Position numbers and translations under genes: made by a program
Notes under the pieces: model-generated
Databases searched by the model: none
What the model was told of the DNA's origin: nothing
Seen by the model: only the letters and a program-made list of their open reading frames with translations
Shown: piece by piece, positions 28,142 through 38,833 of the stretch
Numbering within the stretch: position 1 is the stretch's first letter
How the letters are laid out: each line of letters opens with the position of its first letter
Source of the DNA: Veillonellaceae bacterium SB90
GTDB lineage: Bacteria > Bacillota > Negativicutes > Selenomonadales > Selenomonadaceae
Reading direction: 5' to 3'
Length of the DNA: 64,000 nt
Assembly (NCBI GenBank): GCA_902364065.1
Contig: CABJCJ010000013.1
Location: 1 to 64,000, forward strand

Positions 28142-28375
28142 GCTGTCCCCTTCGGGGAAAGTGGCCCGCAGGGCCGAAAGGGGAAGCAACCGTCACTGGC
28201 ATCCATTCCCGTTGAAATTCGCATGCTAAGGACTGGTTTTCAGCGAGCCAGCATGTTCCTGCGAGCAGCCGCCCCTTCAGTCGCTTGCGCGCCAGCTTCC
28301 CCAGAGGGGACGCCAAGCCTTCTCCTAGGGAGAAGGTGTCAGCGCAGCTGACGGATGAGGCGGAAGAGGTCCATG
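28142..28375. repeat. Modular hairpin repeat block between tadC and the DUF192 gene
   Basis: Starts in the tadC stop codon region and holds CCCCTTCGGGG, GTGGCCCGCAGGGCCGAAAGGGG, GGGGACGCCAAGCC and GTGTCAGCGCAGCTGACGGATGAGG. The intervening AAATTCGCATGCTAAGGA stretch matches the block at 26.9 kb. No gene is seen. Confidence 0.85.
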
Positions 28376-28417
28376 GGCATGCGGCAGATGAAAGAAACAG
28401 AAAGGACAATTTAGCGC

Positions 28418-28771
28418 ATGAAGCAATGCATATTCATCCATCCGGATAACGGCCGCAGCATCCAGGTTCATATGGCTGATACATTCTGGACGCGCCTGGC
28501 GGGGCTGATGTTTCGCCGTCCTCTGCCGCCCGCGACAGGGCTCCTCATTACGCCCTGCAACAGCATCCACATGTGCTTCATGCGCTTCGCCATTGATGCC
28601 GTCTACCTCGACCAGCATGGCAAGATCCTTAAAATCACCCGCTACCTGCGCCCCTGGCTCGGCCTCTCCGCCTGCTGGCAAGCCCACAGCGTCCTCGAGA
28701 TGACCGCCGGTCAGGCCGATGCCCTGGGCCTAAAGCCAGATCAAATCCTTACTTTCCAAGAACAAAAATAA
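28418..28771 (+). CDS. DUF192 family protein
   Basis: A 117-residue protein of the DUF192 (UPF0127) family: FWTRLAGLMFRRPLPPATGLLI, then the diagnostic CNSIHMCFMRFAIDAVYLD and the VLEMTAGQADALGLKPDQ end. DUF192 genes often accompany Tad loci, but the biochemical role is not known. No signal peptide is present, so it is probably cytoplasmic, in contrast to exported DUF192 proteins. It follows a repeat block behind tadC and ends in a strong terminator, which may mark the end of the main Tad transcript. Confidence 0.85.
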   Translation: MKQCIFIHPDNGRSIQVHMADTFWTRLAGLMFRRPLPPATGLLITPCNSIHMCFMRFAIDAVYLDQHGKILKITRYLRPWLGLSACWQAHSVLEMTAGQADALGLKPDQILTFQEQK

Positions 28772-28806
28772 AGTCAGGCTCGACAAAATATCGTGCCTGA
28801 CTTTTT
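28771..28806 (+). terminator. Intrinsic terminator after the DUF192 gene
   Basis: AAGTCAGGC pairs with GCCTGACTT across a 15-base loop, followed by TTTTT. It begins at the DUF192 stop codon. Confidence 0.85.
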
Positions 28807-28868
28807 GCTATCCAATAATTTAAGTTCGGTCAGGAAAATGGATTAACTGTCTTTTTTTTGCATGTTTA

Positions 28869-28924
28869 CACCTCTTTATATATAATTATGTGTAAAAAGT
28901 CACATAATTATATATAAAGAGGTG
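28869..28924. repeat. Perfect 24-bp inverted repeat covering the ribosome-binding site of the DUF4143 ATPase
   Basis: 28869-28892 (CACCTCTTTATATATAATTA...) and 28901-28924 are exact reverse complements separated by eight bases. The right arm contains AAAGAGGTG, the ribosome-binding site for the ATG at 28931. A transcript covering both arms would bury that site; alternatively the DNA palindrome is an operator or the scar of an insertion. Confidence 0.9.
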
Positions 28925-28930
28925 ATTATC

Positions 28931-30268
28931 ATGGAGAGACTGGTGATGAAGCGGCTGGTAGCTTGGAAGAAGTCGCCTTATCGGAAGCCACTGATATTGA
29001 AGGGGGGCCGTCAGGTCGGCAAGACTTGGCTTCTGAAGGAATTGGGACGGCGGTATTATGAGAATATGGCGTATTTTAACTTTGATGAAAATCCGGAGTA
29101 TAGGGATTTTTTCAAGACGACGAAGGATGTTTACCGTATAGTGCCGAATCTGGCGATGGCGAGCGGGCAGCAGATTTTGCCCGGCAAGACCTTGCTGGTC
29201 TTTGATGAGATACAGAATTCTCCAGAGGTGCTCAACGCGCTGAAGTATTTCCATGAGAATGCGCCGGAGTACCATGTTGCCTGCGCAGGGTTGCTGCTGG
29301 GCATTACGTTGGCAAAACCGTCGTCGTTTCCTGTGGGGCAGATAGACTTTTTGTCAGTCTATCCGATGAATTTTTTGGAATTTCTTATGGCGACTGGCAG
29401 TGGGAATCTGGCCGCCTATCTGGAGCAGGTTGAAGATTTGGCGCCTTTGCCGGAGGCGTTCTTCAATCCGCTGGTGGAGAAACTCAAGATGTACTACATT
29501 ACAGGTGGTATGCCGGAGGTGGTTCAGCGCTGGATTGAGACGCAGTCGGTCGGGCAGGTGCAGGAAACGCTGATGAACATCCTGAATGCCTATGTGCGTG
29601 ACTTTATGAAGCATCCAGAGACACGGGAATATCCTAAGATTACTATGATCTGGGATTCATTGCCGTCGCAGCTGTCTCGTGAGAACAAGAAGTTCTTGTA
29701 CAATGTTGTCAGGCCTGGGGCGCGTGCGCGCGAATACGAAGATGCGCTGCAGTGGCTTGTCAATTCGGAGCTCGTTTACAAGATATTCCGCATCAAGGCG
29801 CCGGGGCTGCCACTATCTGCCTATGATGATCTCAGTGCTTTCAAGATATATCTGACTGATGTCGGCATCTTGAGACGGCTGTCCAAACTCGATCCTTCAG
29901 CATTCCGAGAGGGCGCGCGTCTTTTTGTGGAATTCAAAGGCGCGCTGACCGAGAACTTCGTCCTGCAGTCGCTGGTTCCACAGCTGGATGTCACGCCTCG
30001 TTATTGGTCTCGCACCAATCCACCGTATGAAGTTGACTTCGTCATCCAGCGTCAGAACGATATCATCCCCGTTGAGGTCAAGGCAGACACGAACATCAAA
30101 AGCACCAGTCTGAAGAAATACGCGGAAACCTATCCTCAAGAAACAAAACTCAGGGTACGTTTTTCCTTGAATAACCTGAAATTCGATAACGGCGTCCTGA
30201 ACATCCCTTTGTTCATGGCCGACCAAGCTAGTACACTCATGGGCATAGCCTTGGCAGAGAAGGGCTGA
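28931..30268 (+). CDS. AAA-type ATPase with C-terminal DUF4143 domain
   Basis: A 445-residue protein: N-terminal AAA_14 ATPase (Walker A KGGRQVGKTWLLKELG near residue 25, Walker B LLVFDEIQNSPE) and C-terminal DUF4143 with a PD-(D/E)xK-like core (EVDFVIQR...IIPVEVKAD). Such proteins are common, frequently transferred, and of unknown function. The expected sensor sequence after Walker B, usually TGS, here reads CAGLLLG, so ATPase activity may be altered. It is less GC-rich than cpaF/tadC and sits behind a terminator, between the DUF192 gene and tadG, so it looks like a cargo gene in the Tad locus. Confidence 0.85.
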   Translation: MERLVMKRLVAWKKSPYRKPLILKGGRQVGKTWLLKELGRRYYENMAYFNFDENPEYRDFFKTTKDVYRIVPNLAMASGQQILPGKTLLVFDEIQNSPEVLNALKYFHENAPEYHVACAGLLLGITLAKPSSFPVGQIDFLSVYPMNFLEFLMATGSGNLAAYLEQVEDLAPLPEAFFNPLVEKLKMYYITGGMPEVVQRWIETQSVGQVQETLMNILNAYVRDFMKHPETREYPKITMIWDSLPSQLSRENKKFLYNVVRPGARAREYEDALQWLVNSELVYKIFRIKAPGLPLSAYDDLSAFKIYLTDVGILRRLSKLDPSAFREGARLFVEFKGALTENFVLQSLVPQLDVTPRYWSRTNPPYEVDFVIQRQNDIIPVEVKADTNIKSTSLKKYAETYPQETKLRVRFSLNNLKFDNGVLNIPLFMADQASTLMGIALAEKG

Positions 30269-30362
30269 ATCTGAGCATGTCCTTTTTCTTGCCTGTGCAG
30301 GGAGATGTTGCTATACTGGAGTCGTAGGATTTTATTGAAGGATCAGGAAAGAAGGAGTCGTC

Positions 30363-31778
30363 ATGGGCAGACCGATACACGCGCAACAAGGAGCCATACT
30401 GGTCCTGACGGCTTTTCTGCTGCCTTTTATCATCGCATTTACGGGACTGGCTGTTGACTTTGGCAGTGCCTACGTGCGCCGCTCGCAGCTGCAGAACGCA
30501 GCGGATGCCGCGGTTTTAGCTGGTGCTTATCATCTCGACGATAATCAGGCTGATGGCGTTGTTCTTCAGTATTTGCAAACGAATTTAGGGCCATATTTTA
30601 AAAATTATTCGTATCAAACTGGTGATGATTTTCCTAATGAATATGAAACCTTGAATTATCATACCGATAAGCAGAAAGATGAATTGGATGTAACCTTGCG
30701 GGGCAGTGTAGAAGCGTCATTCTTGAAGTTGTTTGATATCAATACGATACCAGTGTCCGTTACGGCAACAGCAAAAGTATCTAGTGAAGATAATCCATCT
30801 ATTCCATCAGACGATATGTTTAATTATGCAATAACTACTGGTAAAGAGGTTCCTTTGCATGATGATTATAACGATCCTAATACATCAGGATTATATATTA
30901 ATACAAACAATGTAACGATAGAAGGAAATATAAGAACTAATGGAAGAATTGCTATGGACCAGAGTCGGAGTAATACGTTGTTAGGAAAAATATATACATC
31001 CGAAGATGTAACATACGGAACTCCTAAATTTAAAAATTTTGATTATGGAGGATTTAAGGGAAAAGTGGATATTGACCCAAATGTTTGGGGTAGATATGGA
31101 TGGTATAATGGAAGAGAAGAATTTTATACCTTTATCGATAAAGATGGGCAGCCTATTTCTGAAATGAAATTAAAATATCCTGATAACCCTGCCTATAAAG
31201 ATATTTATTATTATAAGACTAATCCTGATAAAGTTCAGTATGGTGATAATATTGATATTTCCATAGAGAAGAATAAGGGAATACAATCATTAATTGAGCA
31301 ATATAAAAAAATGAAACCTGAAGATAGAGAAAAAAATCATGTTTATTATGATGATGATGCAACAAAGAAAGATTGGAGCTATTCATTTCATAGTTGGCAG
31401 GGAAATCCTCAAAAGACATATCCGAATTTAACCATGAATGATAACAATTACTATAGGGTTATCATCGTTCCAGGAAACTTGACGGTTAGCTTTGAAAATA
31501 CTCCACAACCGACAAAAGATGAGTTTTTTATTTTCATATCACTATATGGCAATATAACAGTCCCTGTTGATTTACCTGAATTAAATGGAATAATATATGC
31601 TCCTAATAAGAATAAGACGGTTACTATACAAACATATAACACAAATTTTAATGGTAGTATCGTTGCCAATAGAGTGCTTATAACAGGCGGAAACAAAACA
31701 ATACGATGGGCTAATTACCTTTCTGGAGGATCAAATCCATCTGGAGAAGGAAAAAAGACGGTCCACTTAGTAAAATAG
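30363..31778 (+). CDS. TadG-like pilus-associated protein
   Basis: The N-terminus (AILVLTAFLLPFIIAFTGLAVDFG, one membrane helix, then AYVRRSQLQNAADAAVLAGAY) is the TadE/TadG-like Flp pilus assembly domain. The remaining ~400 residues are exported and rich in Asn, Tyr, Lys and Asp, with an apparent beta-rich C-terminal region (residues about 380-460) and no motif I recognise. The first ~60 codons are GC-rich like the host; from about 30,540 the DNA becomes strongly AT-rich to the end of the gene. The frame is intact. It probably is the surface-exposed or tip-associated TadG equivalent. Confidence 0.85.
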   Translation: MGRPIHAQQGAILVLTAFLLPFIIAFTGLAVDFGSAYVRRSQLQNAADAAVLAGAYHLDDNQADGVVLQYLQTNLGPYFKNYSYQTGDDFPNEYETLNYHTDKQKDELDVTLRGSVEASFLKLFDINTIPVSVTATAKVSSEDNPSIPSDDMFNYAITTGKEVPLHDDYNDPNTSGLYINTNNVTIEGNIRTNGRIAMDQSRSNTLLGKIYTSEDVTYGTPKFKNFDYGGFKGKVDIDPNVWGRYGWYNGREEFYTFIDKDGQPISEMKLKYPDNPAYKDIYYYKTNPDKVQYGDNIDISIEKNKGIQSLIEQYKKMKPEDREKNHVYYDDDATKKDWSYSFHSWQGNPQKTYPNLTMNDNNYYRVIIVPGNLTVSFENTPQPTKDEFFIFISLYGNITVPVDLPELNGIIYAPNKNKTVTIQTYNTNFNGSIVANRVLITGGNKTIRWANYLSGGSNPSGEGKKTVHLVK

Positions 31779-31848
31779 TTTTTATGGGGGATATATTTAC
31801 AATCTAAGTGCAATAGAGCCTATAAACTCAAATTAAATCTGTTTAATC

Positions 31849-31891
31849 AAAAAAGCCACTTTCCAGGTTACCATCCTAGGAAGTGGCTTTT
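31849..31891 (+). terminator. Terminator downstream of tadG
   Basis: AAAAGCCACTTTCC pairs with GGAAGTGGCTTTT (one bulged T), about 70 bases after the tadG stop. A-tract and T-tract flank the stem. Confidence 0.8.
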
Positions 31892-31971
31892 GCCATGTGG
31901 GTTATTGTGCTTATCCACGCTGATTCCATTCTATCACATCTGTACCGTCTGACAAGTCTTTTTTACAATAC

Positions 31972-32003
31972 AAAAGCGGGAACAACCGAACGTTCCCGCT
32001 TTT
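31972..32003. terminator. Second hairpin in the tadG-threonine synthase gap
   Basis: AAAAGCGGGAAC and GTTCCCGCTTTT are exact complements around an eight-base loop. The 491-bp gap 31,779-32,269 has no convincing gene. Besides the two terminators it contains a weaker hairpin CCTACCACATACTAGATGTAGTAGG (about 32,026-32,050 without exact symmetry) and nothing else I can name. Confidence 0.65.
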
Positions 32004-32269
32004 GCCGCCTCTATACCTTCTGCCACCTACCACATACTAGATGTAGTAGGCCTCCCATGACTATATTACAACAAATGGGGGCGTATTTCAATAGAGGGCG
32101 AGAGAAATTTTCTTACTGGCTGGTGGCGGCACGGAGCGGTTGCGTTTTTCTGAAAGTTTCTTGCGGGACTGACAGGGGAACGGAGAAGCAATGACGAATC
32201 TAATAAGTGAATGGATTTATGTGAGAAATCGACGCGGGGGCGCTTGTTGTAGGAAAGGAAGCGATTCAC

Positions 32270-33265
32270 ATGTACTTTTATTGTGAAACATGCAAGAAGG
32301 AATATCCGCTGAATACGCATCTTTACCGCTGTGAATGCGGGGGCATGCTGAGCCTGCATAAGGATCCCGAGGATGTGCTGGCCTCGGGCATCACGCTCGG
32401 GGAGTTCGAGACGCCGCTGCTGCCGTTTACCGTGGATAAGCTGGATTTCCTGCTGAAACTCGAGAATCTGCAGCCGACGGGTTCTTTCAAGGACCGCGGA
32501 GCGTATACGCTCATCAATGAGCTTCATCGCCTCGGCATCAAGGAAATCGCGCTCGATTCCTCGGGCAATGCCGGTGCATCGATGGCTGCCTACGCGGCTG
32601 CAGCGGATATGAAGTGTACGGTTTATGTGCCGGATGATATCTCGCAGGAGAAGGTGGCTCAGATCGAGGCGTATGGCGCGAAGATCGTCAAGGTGGCCAA
32701 CGGGCGCATGAAGGCGTGTGCGGCCGTCAAGCAGAATCTCGGTAAGGCGTATTATGCGTCGCATGTCTACAATCCGCTGTTCTTTGAGGGCATCAAGTCG
32801 ATGGCGTATGAGATGTATCATCAGCTGCACGAGCATGTGCCGGATTACATCTTCGTGCCGGTCGGCAATGGCACGCTGCTTTTGGGGCTGTTCCTCGGCT
32901 TCTGGGAGATTGGCCGCCTGCCGCAGTTCGTGGCGGTGCAGTCGGAGAAATGTGCGCCGGTCTATGAAGCGTTCCATGGGCTGCCGAAGGGACCGCGCCG
33001 TTCGACGATTGCCGAGGCCATCCGCATCTCGGAGCCGAAGCGCATGAACGATATTGTGCGCGTGCTGAAGCTCTCGCATGGCGATGCCATCACGGTGGCG
33101 GATAAGGATATCCTCAAGGCGCACAAGTACCTCGGTCATCGCGGCGTCTATGTCGAGATGACGTCGGCAGCGGCTCTGGCGGGAGCCGTGCAGTATTTCA
33201 AGGACGGCAAACCGGATAATTACAAGGTCGTCATTCCTCTGACGGGCAATGGGCTCAAACGGTGA
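32270..33265 (+). CDS. Threonine synthase-like PLP-dependent enzyme
   Basis: Fold-type II PLP enzyme of 331 residues. A four-cysteine N-terminal zinc-ribbon (C5, C8, C21, C23) precedes the PLP lysine K74 in PTGSFKDRGA, the SSGNAGASMAAYA phosphate-contact region and a VPVGNGTLLLGLFLGF glycine loop. This layout matches class II threonine synthase (O-phosphohomoserine to threonine); cysteate- or diaminopropionate-forming relatives cannot be excluded. No hom or thrB is adjacent. AAAGGAAGCG precedes the start. It is the first of a short rightward group with ppx. Confidence 0.75.
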   Translation: MYFYCETCKKEYPLNTHLYRCECGGMLSLHKDPEDVLASGITLGEFETPLLPFTVDKLDFLLKLENLQPTGSFKDRGAYTLINELHRLGIKEIALDSSGNAGASMAAYAAAADMKCTVYVPDDISQEKVAQIEAYGAKIVKVANGRMKACAAVKQNLGKAYYASHVYNPLFFEGIKSMAYEMYHQLHEHVPDYIFVPVGNGTLLLGLFLGFWEIGRLPQFVAVQSEKCAPVYEAFHGLPKGPRRSTIAEAIRISEPKRMNDIVRVLKLSHGDAITVADKDILKAHKYLGHRGVYVEMTSAAALAGAVQYFKDGKPDNYKVVIPLTGNGLKR

Positions 33266-33300
33266 TAATGACGCATGGCAGATGAGAAAGGACGAGAAGT

Positions 33301-34209
33301 TTGTTATACGGAATGATTGATATTGGCTCCAATACTGTGCGCATGGCGATTTACTTCATCGAGGGCACGCATGTGGAGATGCTCATGAAGAAGAAGCATA
33401 CGGTCGGACTGGCGGCGTATCTCAAAGATGGCGTCATGCAGCAGCAGGGCATCGATAAGACGGTGGAGATCCTGACGGAGTTCAAGAGCTTCCTGATGAA
33501 CTTCAATATCACGCATGTCGTGGCCTTTACGACGGCGGCGCTGCGCAATGCGAAGAACAGTCAGGCGGCCGTCGGGGAAATCGAGCGGCGTACGGGACTT
33601 CCCATCCGCGTCATCACGGGCGATGAAGAGGCCACGTACGATTTCATCGGGGCGACGCATGGCCTGACGGCTGAAGGCGGCCTGCTCATCGATATCGGCG
33701 GTGCGAGCACGGAGATCGTCGTGTACCGCGGCCGTGAGATTCAGGAGAAGGTCAGCCTGCCCATCGGTTCGCTGGCGTTCTATACGAAGTATGTCGCAGG
33801 CGTCCTGCCGACGGCGGAGGAGTGCCAGGCGATGCGCGAAGAGGCCCGGGCGACGCTCGCAGCGGCCGATGGCTTCGAGGATGTCAAGGAAGGGGCTATT
33901 GCCGGCATCGGGGGCACGTTCAAGGGGGCCTGTGCGCTCTACAATGCATTGTTCCATGAGCCTGAGGACAATGTGAAGATGGAGGCCGCGAAGCTATCGG
34001 AGATCGTCCGCCGCTTCACGTTCGAGCATGGTCTGACGGAGGAGATGACGGTGATGCTGATGCGCACGGTGCCGGAGCGCATGCATACAGTCATCCCGGG
34101 GCTCATCATCGCCGAGGTGCTCGCAAGCCGTTTCCACAGTCAGGTCATCACCTACAGCGATTCAGGCGTACGTGAAGGGTACATCTACGCTGAAGTCTTG
34201 GGGCGCTAA
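33301..34209 (+). CDS. Exopolyphosphatase / GppA-type phosphatase
   Basis: Ppx/GppA family protein of 302 residues with the ASKHA phosphate-binding motifs: IDIGSNTVRMAIY at the N-terminus, ITGDEEATYDFIGA, and LLIDIGGASTEIVVY. It hydrolyses polyphosphate and/or pppGpp; which of these is not visible from sequence, and this short form lacks the C-terminal extension of E. coli Ppx. The start is TTG at 33301, ten bases after AAAGGA. It lies 35 bases after the threonine synthase-like gene and ends before a terminator. Confidence 0.85.
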   Translation: MLYGMIDIGSNTVRMAIYFIEGTHVEMLMKKKHTVGLAAYLKDGVMQQQGIDKTVEILTEFKSFLMNFNITHVVAFTTAALRNAKNSQAAVGEIERRTGLPIRVITGDEEATYDFIGATHGLTAEGGLLIDIGGASTEIVVYRGREIQEKVSLPIGSLAFYTKYVAGVLPTAEECQAMREEARATLAAADGFEDVKEGAIAGIGGTFKGACALYNALFHEPEDNVKMEAAKLSEIVRRFTFEHGLTEEMTVMLMRTVPERMHTVIPGLIIAEVLASRFHSQVITYSDSGVREGYIYAEVLGR

Positions 34210-34231
34210 CGCACCACATCATGAAAAACCA

Positions 34232-34264
34232 AAGGCCCGCCGGATTGACTACCCGGCGGGCCTT
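34232..34264. terminator. Terminator after ppx
   Basis: AAGGCCCGCCGG and CCGGCGGGCCTT are perfect complements around a nine-base loop, followed by ATT; a bidirectional-type stem. Confidence 0.8.
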
Positions 34265-34306
34265 ATTCGTATTGGGGCCGTTCAGCCCTTGTGAGACGGG
34301 CGTTTG

Positions 34307-34335
34307 TGGACTTTTGAGCGGGAAAATGGTATAAT
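34307..34335 (+). promoter_or_regulatory. Promoter of gyrA
   Basis: TGG-TATAAT (34327-34335) is an extended, perfect -10 element; TGGACT lies 17 bases upstream at 34307-34312. It stands about 60 bases before the gyrA start, so gyrA has its own promoter, consistent with its separation from gyrB. Confidence 0.6.
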
Positions 34336-34393
34336 TAAATGCTAAATGATTTTGTAAAAAATGAGTTTATTTTTTAGATTTTGAGGTGAGATT

Positions 34394-36820
<2,427 letters not shown>

Positions 36821-36854
36821 TGACTTGAAGAATGATTTGGGAAGGGGTGATTGT

Positions 36855-37439
36855 ATGGATCATGCAGTAGAGAGGGAATACCAGACGCCATTTGAACTCA
36901 TCGATGGCAAAGTGGTCATGATGTCGCCGCGTCCTCGTGTGCGCCATGTTCAAGTGGCTGCTCGTATTGCCAACTTATTTGACCAGAAGTTACGCGGCAA
37001 ACGATACACGGCCCTGCCGGACGGCGTCGACCTCATCCTGGATGAGAAGAACCACTTCATACCGGACGCGATGATTGTCTGCGACCCGGACAAGATCAAG
37101 GATACCTGTGTGGAGGGCGCGCCAGACCTCGTCGTTGAGGTCCTGTCGCCAAGCACGGCGAAGCGGGATCGTGGCGACAAGGCAAAGGCTTACGCAAAGG
37201 CTGGCGTCCGCGTCTACTGGATTGTCAGCATCGAGACGCGCAGTATCGAGATCTATCACAATGAAGAAGGCCGCTTCGAGCTTGCGCAGGTCTACACCTA
37301 CTACTCCGAAGCTGACCGTGCTCGCAACGCCGAGCTGCTCGAGGAGCACCGGGAAGAAGAGGCAGACATGCCATACACCATCCCCGTTGAGCTCGCCCCC
37401 GGCTTCGATATCACCCTGGCTGATATCTTCGAGAACTGA
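36855..37439 (+). CDS. Uma2-family (DUF820) endonuclease-like protein
   Basis: A 194-residue protein of the Uma2/DUF820 family with a PD-(D/E)xK nuclease fold: ELIDGKVVMMSPRPRVRH, PDAMIVCDPD, and PDLVVEVLSPSTAKRDRGDKAKAYAKAG, followed by VRVYWIVSIE. Function of the family is unknown; it is abundant in cyanobacteria and sporadic in Firmicutes. The start follows GAAGGGGTGA. It stands 34 bases after gyrA and ends with a terminator; co-transcription with gyrA is possible. Confidence 0.85.
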   Translation: MDHAVEREYQTPFELIDGKVVMMSPRPRVRHVQVAARIANLFDQKLRGKRYTALPDGVDLILDEKNHFIPDAMIVCDPDKIKDTCVEGAPDLVVEVLSPSTAKRDRGDKAKAYAKAGVRVYWIVSIETRSIEIYHNEEGRFELAQVYTYYSEADRARNAELLEEHREEEADMPYTIPVELAPGFDITLADIFEN

Positions 37440-37455
37440 ATCACGTAAGTAACGT

Positions 37456-37502
37456 AAAAAGGCTATTTCCTTGAGCTGGTTGCTCAAGAGAATAGCCTTT
37501 TT
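37456..37502. terminator. Bidirectional terminator between Uma2 gene and YczE-like gene
   Basis: AAAAAGGCTATT with inner TTGAG pairs with CTCAA and AATAGCCTTTTT. It lies between two convergent genes. Confidence 0.85.
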
Positions 37503-37507
37503 GTGTG

Positions 37508-38167
37508 TTATGATTTATGCGTATGCGGTGCGAGGTAGATGCGGCCGTGGGCATCGACGCGGCTCAGGTGGCGCAGGTAGAAGCGGGCGATGATGCCGGT
37601 CAGCAGCGCGGAAATCAGCGTGCCTTCGCGGATGCCCTCGATGGTGCCCATGGTCAGCAGTGAGATGATGGCCGCAAGCACGACGAGGCTGATGTCATTG
37701 CCGACCTTGACCTTGCCGAAGTCGATGTGGAATTTATGGGCAAAGATGTAGACGGCGCCTTCGCCGGCGAGCATGAGGACGTCGGCGATGCCTTGTCCAG
37801 CCACGCCGAGCGCGACGAGAGCGGTACCGAGCACACAGAGGGCAATCTGGAGCGAGTAGAAATCCGGCACAATGGCAAAGAGCCGCATGAAAAAGTCAAT
37901 GCAGAGGCCGAAGAGAATCGTCACGGGAATCTGCAGCCAGAAGACTGTCGGGAAGTCGCGCCGCAGCATCAGGAGCTCGAAGATGACGAAGACCATGTTG
38001 ACGGCAAATGTCGTCTGGCCGAAGGTGAACGGCGAGATCAGGCTCAGGACATACGGCAGGCTGGAGATCGGCGACGTGCCCAAGAGGCTTTTGACGACAA
38101 GGGCGATGCCGGCCGATTGGATCATGACAGCCAGGATCAGCAGCAGGTAACGTTTTGGTGTAGACAA
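37508..38167 (-). CDS. YczE/YyaS-like integral membrane protein
   Basis: A 219-residue membrane protein with about five hydrophobic segments, resembling the YczE/YyaS/YitT group (SAGIALVVKSLLGTSPISSLPYVLS, then GVAGQGIADVLMLAGEGAVY). Function of the group is unknown; some members are transporters by prediction only. The start is TTG at 38167, following AAGGATTTAT. It is a single-gene unit convergent with the Uma2 gene. It is distinct from the DUF2179-bearing YitT protein at 49.2 kb. Confidence 0.8.
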   Translation of the reverse strand: MSTPKRYLLLILAVMIQSAGIALVVKSLLGTSPISSLPYVLSLISPFTFGQTTFAVNMVFVIFELLMLRRDFPTVFWLQIPVTILFGLCIDFFMRLFAIVPDFYSLQIALCVLGTALVALGVAGQGIADVLMLAGEGAVYIFAHKFHIDFGKVKVGNDISLVVLAAIISLLTMGTIEGIREGTLISALLTGIIARFYLRHLSRVDAHGRIYLAPHTHKS

Positions 38168-38275
38168 ATAAATCCTTCTTTCACGGTGTTTTTTTTATTA
38201 TACAATGCCCGGCAGACAAAGAAAAAGACGAATGGCATGTTTTTATCATGTCATTCGTCTTTTGTGTCACGGCAA

Positions 38276-38770
38276 TCATTCAATCCAGTGGATTTTCCTG
38301 GCATCGTAGCGGTCGACCTGGGGCTTCTTGCCGACGGGGTAGCCGAAGGGCAGCAGGGCGAAGGCGTACTGGTTGTCGGGCAGGCTCAGGATCTGACGGA
38401 CGGCCTCCATGCGCTCGGGGACGGGAGAGACGGCCATCATGACGCCGCCGAGGCCAAGCTCTTCCATTTCAAGCCAGATGTTTTCCGTTGCAATCGCACA
38501 GTCGATATCCGTGATACTTGGGAAGATGACGTCCTTGCGGGCAGCGATGACGAGTACGACGGGAGCTTTGGCGGCTGCTCCCGCATAGGGGCTCGTCTTG
38601 GCAAGCGCTTCAATCGTCTCGCGTTTCGTCACGACATAGAATTCCCAGGGCTGCTGATTGCCTGCCGATGGCGCGACAAAGCCAGCCTGAAGTAGTTTCT
38701 CAATCTTCTCTTTTTCTACGGGCCTGTCCTCGAACTTGCGGACGCTCGTGCGGGTGAAGATGGCGTTCAT
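38276..38770 (-). CDS. Nitroreductase-family FMN oxidoreductase
   Basis: A 164-residue member of the nitroreductase superfamily: RTSVRKFEDRPVEKEKIEKL, APSAGNQQPWEFYVV and CAIATENIWLEMEELGLGG are the FMN-contact segments. It is short, typical of the single-domain anaerobe forms that reduce nitro-compounds, quinones or flavins. The start at 38770 gives the usual MNAIFTRTSVR N-terminus. It is divergent from a SRPBCC-HxlR-DJ-1 group across a gap that contains a candidate HxlR-type operator, so they may form one electrophile-stress regulon. Confidence 0.88.
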   Translation of the reverse strand: MNAIFTRTSVRKFEDRPVEKEKIEKLLQAGFVAPSAGNQQPWEFYVVTKRETIEALAKTSPYAGAAAKAPVVLVIAARKDVIFPSITDIDCAIATENIWLEMEELGLGGVMMAVSPVPERMEAVRQILSLPDNQYAFALLPFGYPVGKKPQVDRYDARKIHWIE

Positions 38771-38833
38771 AGTATCGTCCCTTCTCTTTAGTTGTTGTCT
38801 ATTATCATTATAGCAGATGCGGCCCATCCTCAA

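Noticed and set aside
28869..28924. An insertion-sequence terminal repeat or invertible promoter
   Set aside because: No transposase or recombinase lies next to it, no second copy is seen in the window, and the right arm coincides with the ribosome-binding site, so a regulatory hairpin is the simpler reading.
31883..32194. 103-residue ORF after tadG
   Set aside because: It covers two hairpin terminators, starts inside a stem and has no recognisable domain or ribosome-binding site.
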